The notes under the pieces: generated by a model | The model's input: only the letters and a program-made list of their open reading frames with translations | What the model was told of the DNA's origin: nothing | Databases searched by the model: none | Source of the DNA: Syntrophobacteraceae bacterium | Lineage (GTDB): Bacteria; Desulfobacterota; Syntrophobacteria; Syntrophobacterales; Syntrophobacteraceae | Direction of reading: 5' to 3' | Assembly (NCBI GenBank): GCA_003165235.1 | Contig: PLSV01000337.1 | Coordinates: 1-37,123, forward strand | DNA: 37,123 nucleotides | Made by a program: the position numbers and the translations under genes | In this document: positions 1-8,050 of the stretch, one piece after another | Numbering within the stretch: the first letter of the stretch is position 1 | Layout of the letters: every line of letters begins with the position of its first letter

Positions 1-38
1 AGGTACTCATTAGCCGGATGAGCCTCTAATTGGTGATG

Positions 39-857
39 CTACATCACCAGAAAATCGATGGATTTGAGGTGGGATTTTAGAGTGACCTTCTTTCCTTTCA
101 ATCCGAGTTTCGTGCGCAGATGGTACCGGTGGGTCGTGACGGTGTTTACCGATACGCCAAGTATATCGGCTATTTCCTTGCTATCCTTTCCAGCCTTGAT
201 GAGGTTTGCAATTTGGATTTCCATATGGCTGAGATTTGCGCGCATTTGTGAAAGGCCCCTCATAAACGGGGAAGTTATCTTCGAAACATTCACGTCCAGA
301 ATATTTACGTACGCCCTCTGCTTTTCATCCAGACGACTACCCTTTAATTTGTCTAAATAAGGGAAAACCATTTGCTGCAGATTGCACAAAATATCGGCGT
401 TGAGCTTCTCCTTGTCTCCCTCAACCCGCTTAAGGACCACGTCGAGGGCAGTGTTAGTTTCTTGAAGCTCCCTCAGCATTCTTCGTTCCCGATTGACTCT
501 TTCTATCTTAGCCTTCAATTCCGCCAAATTAAACGGTTTTCCGATAAAATCGGCTGCGCCGGCCTGGATGATGTCGCTGTAGCTGTGCTCACTCGTAAAT
601 GCAGTCATCATGATGGTATCGACCCCTGGATGCTTTAGGCGTAGTTCCCGGAGAAGCTCCAGACCGCTCATTCCTCGCATTCTTATGTCTGAAATGACCA
701 GGTCGAAATCATTGTGTTCCAGGATTGCAAATGCTTGGGCCGAATCTGTGGCGCTCTGGCAATTGTATCCTTCCTGCCGAAGGAATTTAAGCAGCATTAA
801 ACACATCTCTTTTTCATCATCGACGACCAGAATTCTTTCGCTATGTTCGTTTTCCAT
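39..857 (-). CDS. Response regulator, REC + LuxR-type HTH
   Basis: Cytoplasmic two-component response regulator of 272 residues. An N-terminal receiver domain (about residues 8-122) shows the acidic pair D13-D14, the phospho-acceptor D57 (in DLVISDIRM), T85 and K107 (GKPF). A middle segment of about 85 residues has coiled-coil character (repeated Glu/Lys/Leu). The C-terminus (about 210-265) is a LuxR/GerE helix-turn-helix with the pattern KEIADILGVSVNTVTTH. The domain order, with the long linker, resembles regulators that pair with orphan histidine kinases in Desulfobacterota. The start is the ATG followed by ENEHSERILVVDD, which places the receiver at the usual distance. It is divergent from the PilZ gene. 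No kinase lies beside it, so the partner is unknown; the kinase at 17191 and the broken one at 5053 are only candidates by presence. DNA targets cannot be told from the sequence. Confidence 0.93.
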   Translation of the reverse strand: MENEHSERILVVDDEKEMCLMLLKFLRQEGYNCQSATDSAQAFAILEHNDFDLVISDIRMRGMSGLELLRELRLKHPGVDTIMMTAFTSEHSYSDIIQAGAADFIGKPFNLAELKAKIERVNRERRMLRELQETNTALDVVLKRVEGDKEKLNADILCNLQQMVFPYLDKLKGSRLDEKQRAYVNILDVNVSKITSPFMRGLSQMRANLSHMEIQIANLIKAGKDSKEIADILGVSVNTVTTHRYHLRTKLGLKGKKVTLKSHLKSIDFLVM

Positions 858-1305
858 TCTTTCCTTCCGCTTTCGATTCTAAAATCCTGCAGCCTTTCTT
901 TGCAGGCGGTTGATTGTCGCCACCCCTGCCAAAACCCGACATCCGAGGCTCGATGGCCCACCAGAAGCAGGGATGGCCGGTAAGGTCTCTTTGCGCGATC
1001 TCCATGCCGTTGAAATCTCCTGATGTTGGCCATGCCTACGTCCTGAAGGGGAACCGGGATCTGGAAATTCAAACGGATTTCTCTCTCATACCGCATTTGT
1101 GACGTTCAGAACAACGGGGATGTATTCAGCGCCTTGAGATGGAACTTAGGAGTTCCGGCATAGGGCGCAAGACCTATGCGTGATTTTTCGGCAGTCTCCA
1201 TCCCGGGTGTGAGTGAGATTTCACTAATGTTTGATTTTACAGTAATCGCCGCCCCCTAAACAGCCGATTAACGTTTCAATGTCTGTCGGCCGAAAGGAGC
1301 CCGCG
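858..1305. other. Intergenic region between divergent genes
   Basis: About 450 bases separate the response regulator (-) and the PilZ gene (+) and should hold both promoters. I see no convincing sigma-70 or sigma-54 pair. A short palindrome, AGTGA-GATT-TCACT, lies at 1212-1225, about 80 bases before the PilZ start, and could be an operator or chance. A 99-codon open frame on the minus strand here (797-1096) has no recognisable domain and overlaps the regulator gene out of frame. Confidence 0.4.
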
Positions 1306-1683
1306 ATGGAGAAAGTGGAGAGGAGGACATTTGTAAGGGTTCCCTTCAAATCGGAAACTATACTAAAAACTAAGGATGCCCGGATCGAGGGAACAATTAA
1401 CAATCTGAGCCTTGGCGGCGCTTTCATCAATACGCAGGAAAGAATCGAGCAGGACACGGAGGTCGAAATCGAAATTATCCTGCACGATCCCCCACCCGAC
1501 GTGAACGTCATTCTGAGCGCGAAGGTAGTGAGGCTTGCTCCCAAGGGCATAGGGATTCAATTTACGGGAATGTCCATGGATGTCTACGAGCGGCTGAGGG
1601 ATGTTATCGCATACATTCATGGAGATAAAAGGAAGGTAGTGGAGGAGTTCCTTAAGTACATGGATTTGAAAGCGTATCTTTAG
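1306..1683 (+). CDS. PilZ-domain c-di-GMP-binding protein
   Basis: Stand-alone PilZ domain of 125 residues, expected to bind cyclic di-GMP and pass the signal to a motility, exopolysaccharide or regulatory partner. Both parts of the binding signature are present: the N-terminal arginine loop (RRTFVRVPF) and the N-x-S-x-G-G strand (NLSLGGAFI), followed by the beta-barrel and a C-terminal helix (about residues 90-125). The frame is open from an ATG at 1279, but the ATG at 1306 is preferred because AAAGGAG lies 6 bases upstream and the arginine motif then starts at the normal position. It stands alone and is divergent from the response regulator. No effector domain is attached, so the output is unknown. 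Confidence 0.9.
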   Translation: MEKVERRTFVRVPFKSETILKTKDARIEGTINNLSLGGAFINTQERIEQDTEVEIEIILHDPPPDVNVILSAKVVRLAPKGIGIQFTGMSMDVYERLRDVIAYIHGDKRKVVEEFLKYMDLKAYL

Positions 1684-1720
1684 CTTGGGTCCGATGTTTT
1701 TTTGATGCTTCGATGTGACC

Positions 1721-2122
1721 TCAACCCATGCCGTTTGTCTTTTTCCGGAGTCGAGCGAGGAAAGGTTCCAGGCTGATTATGGCGCGGGTGTGAACGCCTT
1801 CACCCACCCTTTCACGTTCATCGTGAGCCTCCACGCGGAAAGTGAGTGTGCGGCCGTCAACAGCCAGCAGCTCTGCGCGCGCCGTCACCCTCATCTTTAT
1901 TGGGGTAGCGGCCAGGTGCTTAACACAAAGGGACGTGCCGACGCTTAGTTTTTCCGGCTCGAGCAGAGGATCAACCAGGTTGCGCGCGGCCTCTTCCATC
2001 AAAGCAATCATGATTGGGGTCGCCAGCACATGGACGCCTCCGCTCCGGAGGTAATACGCAGTATGCTTCTCTTCCACGATGAGTGTTGCTTCCCCAACCA
2101 GCCCCGGTTTCAAGCTCACCAT
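1721..2122 (-). CDS. FlK-like hotdog thioesterase
   Basis: Single hotdog-fold acyl-CoA thioesterase of 133 residues resembling the fluoroacetyl-CoA thioesterase (FlK) family. The three catalytic residues of FlK (Thr42, Glu50, His76) have counterparts with the same spacing: T35 in LATPIMIALMEEAA, E43 eight residues later and H69 (VKHLAA) 26 residues after that. The family glycines before the Thr (RSGGVHVLATP) are also kept. The start is set by AAGGAGG six bases before the ATG at 2122; the longer frame upstream has no ribosome site. Family members hydrolyse small or aromatic acyl-CoAs. The true substrate here is not visible, and fluoroacetate resistance should not be assumed. It is monocistronic, divergent from the SulP gene, and its 3' end faces the PilZ gene. 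Confidence 0.85.
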   Translation of the reverse strand: MVSLKPGLVGEATLIVEEKHTAYYLRSGGVHVLATPIMIALMEEAARNLVDPLLEPEKLSVGTSLCVKHLAATPIKMRVTARAELLAVDGRTLTFRVEAHDERERVGEGVHTRAIISLEPFLARLRKKTNGMG

Positions 2123-2523
2123 TGGTTCCTCCTTGACTCGACGGTTCGGAATTCTTTGCCAATAACAAATCCTGAGAAATATCACTAAGTGTCCACAGCG
2201 GATTATACCGGCAAAAGACGGGATTGACCACCTCCACAAGGGTTCTTACCTAAAGAGCAAAAATAAGAATCCCGACGGTTCAAAATACACCATGAGCGAA
2301 GGTCACGTAAAGAAATGGGCGATCCTGTGATGCTACACGATCCCACACGCGTGACCGAGGTCGTCGAAGTATCTGACGATACCATCCCGGCTGCGCGTCG
2401 TGGTATTTATGAACTCCCGGCCGCCCGCCGCACTGGCGCGTGGAAGGGGCGGCCTGCAGCACTGGAGCCGGCCGGTTGCCCGTTTGGGGGCGGCGCCACT
2501 GGAGAGGAGCCGAGACAATAACA
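2123..2523. other. Intergenic region between thioesterase and SulP genes
   Basis: About 400 bases between divergent genes. The second half (about 2390-2510) is GC-rich and open in several frames, but none of these frames shows a recognisable domain. I see no clear promoter, repeat or RNA. Confidence 0.35.
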
Positions 2524-4236
2524 ATGACAGGCGCATCCCAGACCGAGACCCAAGGCGTGCGGTTTCCCGTGCTCCAGGGGATCCTGCCTTTCGATCGGTC
2601 CATGGCGCCCGCCGACATTCTGGCGGGCATGACCCTGGCTGCCCTGGCCATCCCTCAGGTCATGGGCTACACCATGATCTCCGGCGCCCCGGTGATCACC
2701 GGCCTTTACACCATTTTCATCCCTATGGCCCTGTTTGCTATCTTCGGCTCGTCCCGCCACTTGGTGGTGGGGGCTGACTCAGCCACTGCGGCCATTCTGG
2801 CCGGCGGTCTTGCCGGCCTGGCCGTCTCGGGCTCGGCCGAATACGTGGCCCTATGCGGTGTGTTGGCTTGCATGGCCGCAGTGATGCTTATCATCGCCCG
2901 CCTGATTCGCCTGGGGTTCCTGACGGACTTCTTGTCCCGCACCGTGCTCATCGGCTTTCTGACGGGGGTGGGCGTCCAGGTGGCCTGCGGTGAAATGGGA
3001 GGCATGCTGGGATTGCCCAGGGGCGGACACGGCGCCCTGGGCAGATTAATTCACGATTTCCAGCATCTCCAACAGTCGAACTGGTCCACCCTGATAACGA
3101 CAGCGGCCGTTCTCATCATCATTCTCGGCGCGCGGAAAATATCCAGTAAACTCCCCGGCCCTCTTATCGCGGTCATCGGCGCTATCACCGTAAGCTGGGC
3201 GATCGACCTGAAAGCCCACGGAGTCGCCATCCTCGGCCCGGTTCCCGGCGGCATCCCGGCGCTGGGCTTGCCCCACGTGGACCTGAGCGTCAGCCTCCTC
3301 ATGAAGCTCCTGCCCACAGCCTTCTCCATATTTGTGGTAATCCTGGCGCAGAGCGCCGCGACGTCGCGAGCCTATGCCACCTGTCACAACGAACGCTGTA
3401 GCGAGAACGTTGACCTGATTGGTCTCAGCCTCGCCAACGTGGGTGCCGGGCTAACGGGCGCTTTTGTGGTCAACGGCAGCCCAACCATGACGCAGGTGGT
3501 TGACAACGCCGGAGGGCGCAGCCAGTTGGCGCAAATCACTACCAGCGTTATTGTCCTCCTGGTGCTCCTCTTCCTGACCGGGCCATTGGAGTTCATGCCC
3601 GGCGCGGCGCTTTCCGCCGTGGTTTTCCTGATCGGCCTTGATTTGATTGACGTGTCGGGAATGCGGCAGATTTTTCGCGAACGGCCGGCAGAGTTCGGTG
3701 TGGCCCTCATTACCGCTGCCACCGTAGTCCTCGTGGGGGTGGAGAAGGGTATCCTGGCGGCGATGTTCCTGTCACTTGTGAGCCACACCCGGCACGGCTA
3801 TCGGCCGAAAAACGCGGTGATCGTGGCGGCCCAGCCTGAAGGCTGGAAGATCGAGCCGGTGGCGAGTCAGGGCCAATTGCTCCCGGGGCTGATGGCTTAC
3901 CGGTTCAATCACAGCATGTATTACGCCAATGCCGAACAGATGTTCGAGGAGGTCAGCAGGCTGGCCAAAGAGGCGAAACCTCCCCTGGTATGGTTCTGCA
4001 TCGGCGCCGGCGCCGTGGATGACATCGATTACACGGCGGCCGCAGCTTTGCGCTCCATCTACGCCCTCCTCCGGGAGCAGGGTATAAGGCTGATATTTTT
4101 CGAAGTCTCGAGTGAGGTTTATGCCCAACTGGAACGGTCTGGGATAACCGGCCTGGTCGGCAAGGACGCCTTTTACACCTCCGGAGCTGCGGTGTTCAGC
4201 GCATACAAGGCGAGCCAAGAAAGAAAAAGACTATGA
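2524..4236 (+). CDS. SulP-family anion permease with STAS domain
   Basis: Inner-membrane anion transporter of the SulP (SLC26) family, 570 residues. The first part carries the family signature ([18 protein letters not shown]...GLYTIFIP) and about 10-12 hydrophobic segments to around residue 430. A C-terminal STAS domain follows (about 450-565). Bacterial members carry sulfate, bicarbonate, C4-dicarboxylates or other anions; the substrate is not evident here. The STAS helix start reads [10 protein letters not shown], with Thr in the position often held by the phosphorylatable Ser. The ATG at 2524 was chosen because the protein then begins just before the conserved membrane region and a GGAGAGGAG site lies about 14 bases upstream; an ATG at 2440 would add an unlikely Arg/Gly-rich leader. 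Its stop overlaps the next gene by ATGA, indicating translational coupling. Confidence 0.88.
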   Translation: MTGASQTETQGVRFPVLQGILPFDRSMAPADILAGMTLAALAIPQVMGYTMISGAPVITGLYTIFIPMALFAIFGSSRHLVVGADSATAAILAGGLAGLAVSGSAEYVALCGVLACMAAVMLIIARLIRLGFLTDFLSRTVLIGFLTGVGVQVACGEMGGMLGLPRGGHGALGRLIHDFQHLQQSNWSTLITTAAVLIIILGARKISSKLPGPLIAVIGAITVSWAIDLKAHGVAILGPVPGGIPALGLPHVDLSVSLLMKLLPTAFSIFVVILAQSAATSRAYATCHNERCSENVDLIGLSLANVGAGLTGAFVVNGSPTMTQVVDNAGGRSQLAQITTSVIVLLVLLFLTGPLEFMPGAALSAVVFLIGLDLIDVSGMRQIFRERPAEFGVALITAATVVLVGVEKGILAAMFLSLVSHTRHGYRPKNAVIVAAQPEGWKIEPVASQGQLLPGLMAYRFNHSMYYANAEQMFEEVSRLAKEAKPPLVWFCIGAGAVDDIDYTAAAALRSIYALLREQGIRLIFFEVSSEVYAQLERSGITGLVGKDAFYTSGAAVFSAYKASQERKRL

Positions 4237-4991
4237 CAGGGTTGGAGTTTGGTCTCGTTGGACTGGCGGCTGTGGCGGGAGGAGCGGTGAATGCGCTTGC
4301 CGGTGGCGGAACTCTTATCACTTTCCCAATGCTGATTGCCCTGGGCATTCCGGCCGTGGCGTCGAACGTGACCAACACCGTGGCCCTCTGCCCCGGTTAC
4401 CTGGGTGGGACCCTCGCGCAGTTAAACGATCTGCATGGGGACAAGAAACGCCTTTGCCGCCTCGCCCCCGCCGGTGTGTTGGGTGGTGTCGCCGGCGGAG
4501 TTTTGCTCTTGAACACGAGTGAACATCTGTTTCGCTCGATGACGCCGTTTCTGATATTGCTCGCCGCCTGTCTGCTCGCCGCTCAGGAGCCTCTGCGCGC
4601 CTGGATCGCGCGCCGCGGCGGACGCTCACTATCGTCAAAAGCGCACGAAGCTCTGATCGTTTTGCCGGTAGCCCTGGCCGCCGTTTACGGCGGGTATTTC
4701 GGCGCAGGCTTGAGCGTGATCGTACTGGCGGTGCTCGGACTCGTGCTCGATGACTCACTCACGCGGTTGAATGCGCTCAAGCAGGTTCTAGCGTTCAGTA
4801 TCAATCTGGCGGCCGCCTTTTTCTTCCTGTTCTCAGGGCAGGTGATTTGGCCGGTAGCGCTGGTGATGGCTATTGGCGCGCTGATAGGCGGGGTCCTGGG
4901 CGGACGCCTTGCAGCCTGGATTCCGCCGATCGTGTTGCGCTGGACCGTTGTCTCGGCCGCTGTTGTGATTGCCTTGCTCTTTATGGTTTGA
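4233..4991 (+). CDS. TauE/SafE (TSUP) family permease
   Basis: Integral membrane protein of 252 residues with about eight hydrophobic segments and the typical N-terminal TSUP motif ([19 protein letters not shown] ... [10 protein letters not shown]). A second half-repeat contains [17 protein letters not shown]. The family exports or imports sulfite, sulfoacetate, taurine-derived or other organosulfur anions. Its ATG overlaps the SulP stop codon (ATGA), so the two are almost certainly one operon. That pairing suggests oxyanion or sulfur-compound traffic, but this is context only; neither substrate can be read from sequence. Confidence 0.88.
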   Translation: MTGLEFGLVGLAAVAGGAVNALAGGGTLITFPMLIALGIPAVASNVTNTVALCPGYLGGTLAQLNDLHGDKKRLCRLAPAGVLGGVAGGVLLLNTSEHLFRSMTPFLILLAACLLAAQEPLRAWIARRGGRSLSSKAHEALIVLPVALAAVYGGYFGAGLSVIVLAVLGLVLDDSLTRLNALKQVLAFSINLAAAFFFLFSGQVIWPVALVMAIGALIGGVLGGRLAAWIPPIVLRWTVVSAAVVIALLFMV

Positions 4992-5052
4992 AAGCAGATC
5001 CAGCGGTCCTTTCACACTGGTGCGCGACACCCGCATCCGGATAGGGGGGCAC

Positions 5053-5554
5053 ATGATTTCAGGGAGCTTTCAAAAGCTTCGAACCAAGATAATTCTGATG
5101 ACGCTGCTCTTTTCAATTGTTCCCATCTTGTGCCTGGGAGCGAGCATTTATCATCAGTACAAAGAGGCATATAGGGAAAATGTCATCGAGTCGCTAAAGG
5201 CTCGAGTTCAAAATCGAAGCTCCCATCTGGAGACATTCTTAAATGAACGAATCGCTCAGCTCATCACTGTCGCCCGTGTTGAGTAGATCGACAGATTAAG
5301 AGATGAAGCCTTCCTGAATACGGTTTTGCAGGCTCTTCAGTCCCACTCCAAGACTTTTATCGACTTGGGCGTAATCGATCAGGATGGAACCCATCTCGCC
5401 TATGTCGGGCCTTATGCCGAGCAGCTTAAGGCAGCCAACTACAGCCAGGAGCAGTGGTTCCATGAGGCGATCTCCTCGGGCTTTTATGTGAGCGATGTCC
5501 TGCTCGGGTTTCGAAAAATCCCTCACATCTTCCTGGCGGTGACGAGAAAGGAAA
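5053..5554 (+). pseudogene. dCache sensor histidine kinase, N-terminal remnant with amber codon
   Basis: The start (ATG at 5053, after AGGGGGG) encodes a membrane anchor (IILMTLLFSIVPILCLGA) and the first part of a double-Cache sensory domain. The frame meets TAG at 5284-5286 but continues in the same frame with family-typical sequence (FIDLGVIDQDGTHLAYVGPY, then EQWFHEAISSGFYVSDV, then FLAVTRKE). Homology stops abruptly near 5554, exactly where the terminator hairpin of the opposite gene begins. No PAS, HisKA or ATPase domain follows here. Intact relatives are about 500-700 residues, so this is a 5' remnant with a nonsense mutation. A matching ATPase-domain 3' remnant lies at 7854-8039. Confidence 0.85.
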
Positions 5555-5584
5555 GGGCGGGGCCGGCTTCGTGCGGCCCCGCCC
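5543..5584 (-). terminator. Intrinsic terminator of the Ig-like gene
   Basis: Perfect 11-bp stem GGGCGGGGCCG / CGGCCCCGCCC (5555-5565 with 5574-5584) and an 8-base loop. Read on the minus strand it is followed by TTTCCTTTCTC. It lies 12 bases beyond the stop codon of the Ig-like gene. Confidence 0.75.
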
Positions 5585-5596
5585 CGATTCAGCATA

Positions 5597-6607
5597 CTAA
5601 AGGTTGTGAAGCTCCCAGGTCCCCACAGTTTTCCCCTCGATAACCAGATTTCCGGAAACGTCGCCATTGGCCGACATGGTCCCAGTCCCGCTGACGTTGT
5701 GATCCCTAATGGTGGAGTTGAAAGTTATGTTATTGGATGATTGGTCATAGCTCCCATTGACCGGCGCGATAACATTATACTTGGGAATTTCAACGATACC
5801 GAAAAAAGCGTTTGTGCTGGGGGGAATGGCCATTCCAGCCAATGTGCCGTTAAGAACTACCCCGAAAAGCGACTTGTCGGAAATCGTAAAAGTCCCAACT
5901 TTGGCGGCCACCGTGCTCGTCAGAGTGGCTGTCCATACGCCAATAGGATTAATCTCGCCGGCGGTGTGCAAGCTCCCTGTCATGACTTCCGCTGTTCCGC
6001 CGTTATATTCAACCTGGCCGAGAGCGGTGAAGGTTCCGGAGGAATTTTTGTAAGTTCCATGGACTGTATTCGTTTTCAGGATGATAGCCCCGGGAAACGT
6101 CTCGTAACCGGTTAATGTGCCGTTAAGCACCAGCACATCTATCGCGCCGCCTTTTTTGACGTTCATCGCCAAATCGAATGCCTCTCCGTTACACGACCCC
6201 CCTGTGCAATAGACTGTGCCGATGAAAAGCCCTGGGGCCGGAATCGGATCCATTACGGTAAAGGTGGCTGTGCCGGAAACGGGTGGCGACGACCCCGTGA
6301 CTGTCGCTGTGACCACGGGCATAAATGAATCGGGCGTAATTGTGCCGGGGACGCTGAGCTTTCCAGTTGAACTGATTGTGCAGCCGTTAGTGAGAGAAGT
6401 GTTGTCGAGCGACCAGGTAAAGGTCGCTCCCTTGATTACGGTGACCTTGGCTGTGAATTGCTGCGTCCCGCCCAATTTGACCGCCGGCTTTGAAGGAGTG
6501 ACGGTTACTTTCGGGGTGGTGGTGGCGGAAGCCAAATCAACGAAACCGCCCGCCAGAAAGGCGCAGACCAGAATACACGCAAGCACGGCAAAATTCGAAC
6601 TCTTCAT
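5597..6607 (-). CDS. Secreted Ig-like (Big-type) domain protein
   Basis: Exported protein of 336 residues. A signal peptide (MKSSNFAVLACILVCAFLAG, cleavage probably after ASA near residue 29) is followed by one bacterial Ig-like domain (about 32-115: VTVTPSKPAVKLGGTQQFTA, then FTWSLDN). After it come about 220 residues of Gly/Thr/Asn-rich beta-strand sequence with repeated LNGTL and GxxxGT patterns, probably a beta-sheet or beta-helix module. The ATG at 6607 is preferred over an in-frame one 42 bases upstream because AAAGGGG lies five bases before it. The IS630 element ends 48 bases upstream, so it may have displaced the native promoter. It sits inside the broken histidine-kinase region. Function unknown; surface or extracellular adhesion is the usual role of such domains. 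Confidence 0.75.
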   Translation of the reverse strand: MKSSNFAVLACILVCAFLAGGFVDLASATTTPKVTVTPSKPAVKLGGTQQFTAKVTVIKGATFTWSLDNTSLTNGCTISSTGKLSVPGTITPDSFMPVVTATVTGSSPPVSGTATFTVMDPIPAPGLFIGTVYCTGGSCNGEAFDLAMNVKKGGAIDVLVLNGTLTGYETFPGAIILKTNTVHGTYKNSSGTFTALGQVEYNGGTAEVMTGSLHTAGEINPIGVWTATLTSTVAAKVGTFTISDKSLFGVVLNGTLAGMAIPPSTNAFFGIVEIPKYNVIAPVNGSYDQSSNNITFNSTIRDHNVSGTGTMSANGDVSGNLVIEGKTVGTWELHNL

Positions 6608-6655
6608 AATGACCCCTTTGATTGTTGGTGGAAAACGAACTCTCTTCACTATCTA

Positions 6656-6675
6656 GTACATTGTCAACTTAGTTA
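6656..6675 (+). repeat. Left terminal inverted repeat of the IS630-family element
   Basis: GTACATTGTCAACTTAGTTA matches the reverse complement of 7599-7618 at 18 of 20 positions. Confidence 0.85.
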
Positions 6676-6714
6676 CAGTATGTTATGTCAGGCCTCCTGA
6701 GGGGGGCAACAACT

Positions 6715-7605
6715 ATGAATAAACAATTCCATATCCAGCTTACAGATGAGGAGCGCAGAGAGCTTAAACGCCTGGTTGAAAGTGGACGCAAACTGGCCAG
6801 GAAGATTACACGCGCCCGCATTTTATTGCTTGCCGATGCCGGGAAAAAAGACCGGGAGATCGCAGAAGCGCTGCAAGTGTGCATCCAAACTGTACACAAG
6901 GTGCGTAAACGCTTTTTCAATGAAAAATCCATCAACAGCTTGGAGGAAAAACCGCGATCTGGAAAACCTCCCAAGCTGGAAGGCCTGACGGCGGCGCACA
7001 TGACGGCTCTTGCCTGTTCAGACCCGCCCGAAGGCCGAAAACGTTGGACACTGCGGCTGCTGGCCGATAGAGCTGTGGAGCTTGAGTTAGTCGACACCAT
7101 CTCTCACGAAGGCGTACGCAAGTTTTTAAAAAAAACGAATTGAAGCCGCATCTGAAAAAGATGTGGCGCATTGGTCGAATAACCCCGGAGTTCATTTGGC
7201 GCATGGAAGATGTGCTCCATCAGCATGAACTGCCCTACGATCCAGGACCTCCAAGAATAGATTTTGACGAGCGCCCCTGTCAGCTGATCGGCGATGTGGC
7301 GCAACCCACAACCCAGGCTCCTTCTACAAGGTTTTCAACCCTGCGGAAGATCAAGGCTGGCCTCCAGATTTGAGTTTCACTACACTCCCAAGAAGGCCAG
7401 TTGGTTGAACATGGCAGAAATCGGGCTATCAGTAATCTCGAAACAATGCCTCGACCGCCGCATTGCCACCCTAGAAGAGCTTAAAAACGAAGTTTATGCA
7501 TTGGTTGAGGAGCGAAACAGGATCAAAGCTACTGTCAAATGGAGTTTTACCAAAACTAAAGCACGACAAAAGCTGCAAAGGCATTATCCAACTATTACTA
7601 ATTAA
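6715..7605 (+). pseudogene. IS630-family transposase, frameshifted and internally deleted
   Basis: Three reading-frame pieces together resemble one DDE transposase. Piece 1 (6715-7143) is the helix-turn-helix half (LTDEERRELKRLVESGRKLA ... REIAEALQVCIQTVHKVRKR). It ends at TGA shortly after TTTTTAAAAAAAAC. A -1 shift on the A8 run joins it to ELKPHLKKMWRIG, the normal continuation. Piece 2 (to about 7310) reaches the first catalytic Asp region (IDFDERPCQLIGDVAQP). Then about 70 residues, including the second catalytic Asp, are missing. Piece 3 (about 7311-7605) resumes with FEFHYTPKKASWLNMAEIGL, holding the third acidic residue, after another frame change. The A8 shift may be the family's programmed frameshift, but the deletion makes the enzyme inactive. 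Confidence 0.85.
7128..7135 (+). other. Possible programmed -1 frameshift site in transposase
   Basis: An A8 run preceded by T5. Slippage back by one base joins the helix-turn-helix half to the DDE half in the frame expected from family alignment. Several IS630 members are known to use two overlapping frames; use here is inferred. Confidence 0.5.
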
Positions 7606-7618
7606 GTTGACAATATAC
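7599..7618 (-). repeat. Right terminal inverted repeat of the IS630-family element
   Basis: The outer 20 bases mirror the left end. The mismatches are C/T at position 4 and G/A at position 16, counted from the outside. Confidence 0.85.
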
Positions 7619-7620
7619 TA

Positions 7621-7853
7621 GCGTTGCTGAAGACTCCTCACATAGAGTTCGCATGCTACCGACGGTCGCAGCACGAGTCAAGGGGCATTTTAGGGGACAT
7701 GAAATTGGGTAGATGGTCTATGCAAATACCAATGGTAGCCTGACGTTTCAGTTCCTTGACAGCAATCCAATAGGTAATACTAAATACTGAAAAGTTTATG
7801 CTTGTTGCCAATATGTTGAATTCAATGCATTTTACTATATGAGCCTGGAACAT
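7621..7853. other. Degenerate spacer after the IS element
   Basis: AT-richer than its surroundings. No frame gives recognisable kinase or transposase sequence, so it may be decayed coding sequence or foreign spacer. Confidence 0.35.
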
Positions 7854-8039
7854 GGACAAAGTGGAGACCACGGCCCCGGAATTCCGCCTGAGAAGAAAGG
7901 AGGCGCCTTCTTGCCCTTTTTCACTGCAAAGAAATAGGGAACAGGCCTGGGGCGTTCCATAGTAAAGAAAATCGTCACAGCCCATAAGGGCCGAATCGAG
8001 ATCCCTGATAATCTTGATAATGGGCTCACCTTTGTTTGA
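7854..8039 (+). pseudogene. Histidine kinase ATPase-domain remnant
   Basis: Reading from 7854 gives the C-terminal half of a HATPase_c domain. A G1-like box, DHGPGIPPEKK, is followed by FLPFFTAKK, an in-frame TAG (7935-7937), GTGLGRSIVKKIVTAHKGRI (G2 box) and a natural TGA at 8037-8039. There is no start codon, HisKA or N box upstream; homology fades before 7854. The amber codon falls between the F box and G2 box where relatives read KKKGTGLG. This is a decayed 3' end of a kinase. With the dCache 5' remnant at 5053, on the same strand, it plausibly marks one original gene whose middle was lost and where the Ig-like gene and IS element now sit. Confidence 0.8.
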
Positions 8040-8050
8040 GCGATGACAAT

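Larger units (their letters stand above)
6656..7618 (+). mobile_element. IS630-family insertion sequence, defective
   Basis: A 963-bp element bounded by imperfect terminal inverted repeats. The left end reads GTACATTGTCAACTTAGTTA and the right end, reverse-complemented, GTATATTGTCAACTTAATTA (18 of 20 match). It is flanked on both sides by TA (6654-6655 and 7619-7620) within CTAG, the TA target duplication expected for the IS630/Tc1 superfamily. It carries one broken transposase gene with an internal deletion, so it should not move by itself, though its ends could still be used in trans. Confidence 0.9.

Noticed and set aside
797-1096. 99-codon minus-strand frame upstream of the response regulator
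   Set aside because: It overlaps the regulator out of frame and has no ribosome site or domain.
858-1305. Search for a sigma-54 promoter before the response regulator
   Set aside because: TGGC-like and GC elements were present but not with the required 24/12 spacing.
2315-2521. 68-codon frame before the SulP gene
   Set aside because: Arg/Gly/Ala-rich, no domain, and it ends just before the real start; probably high-GC noise.
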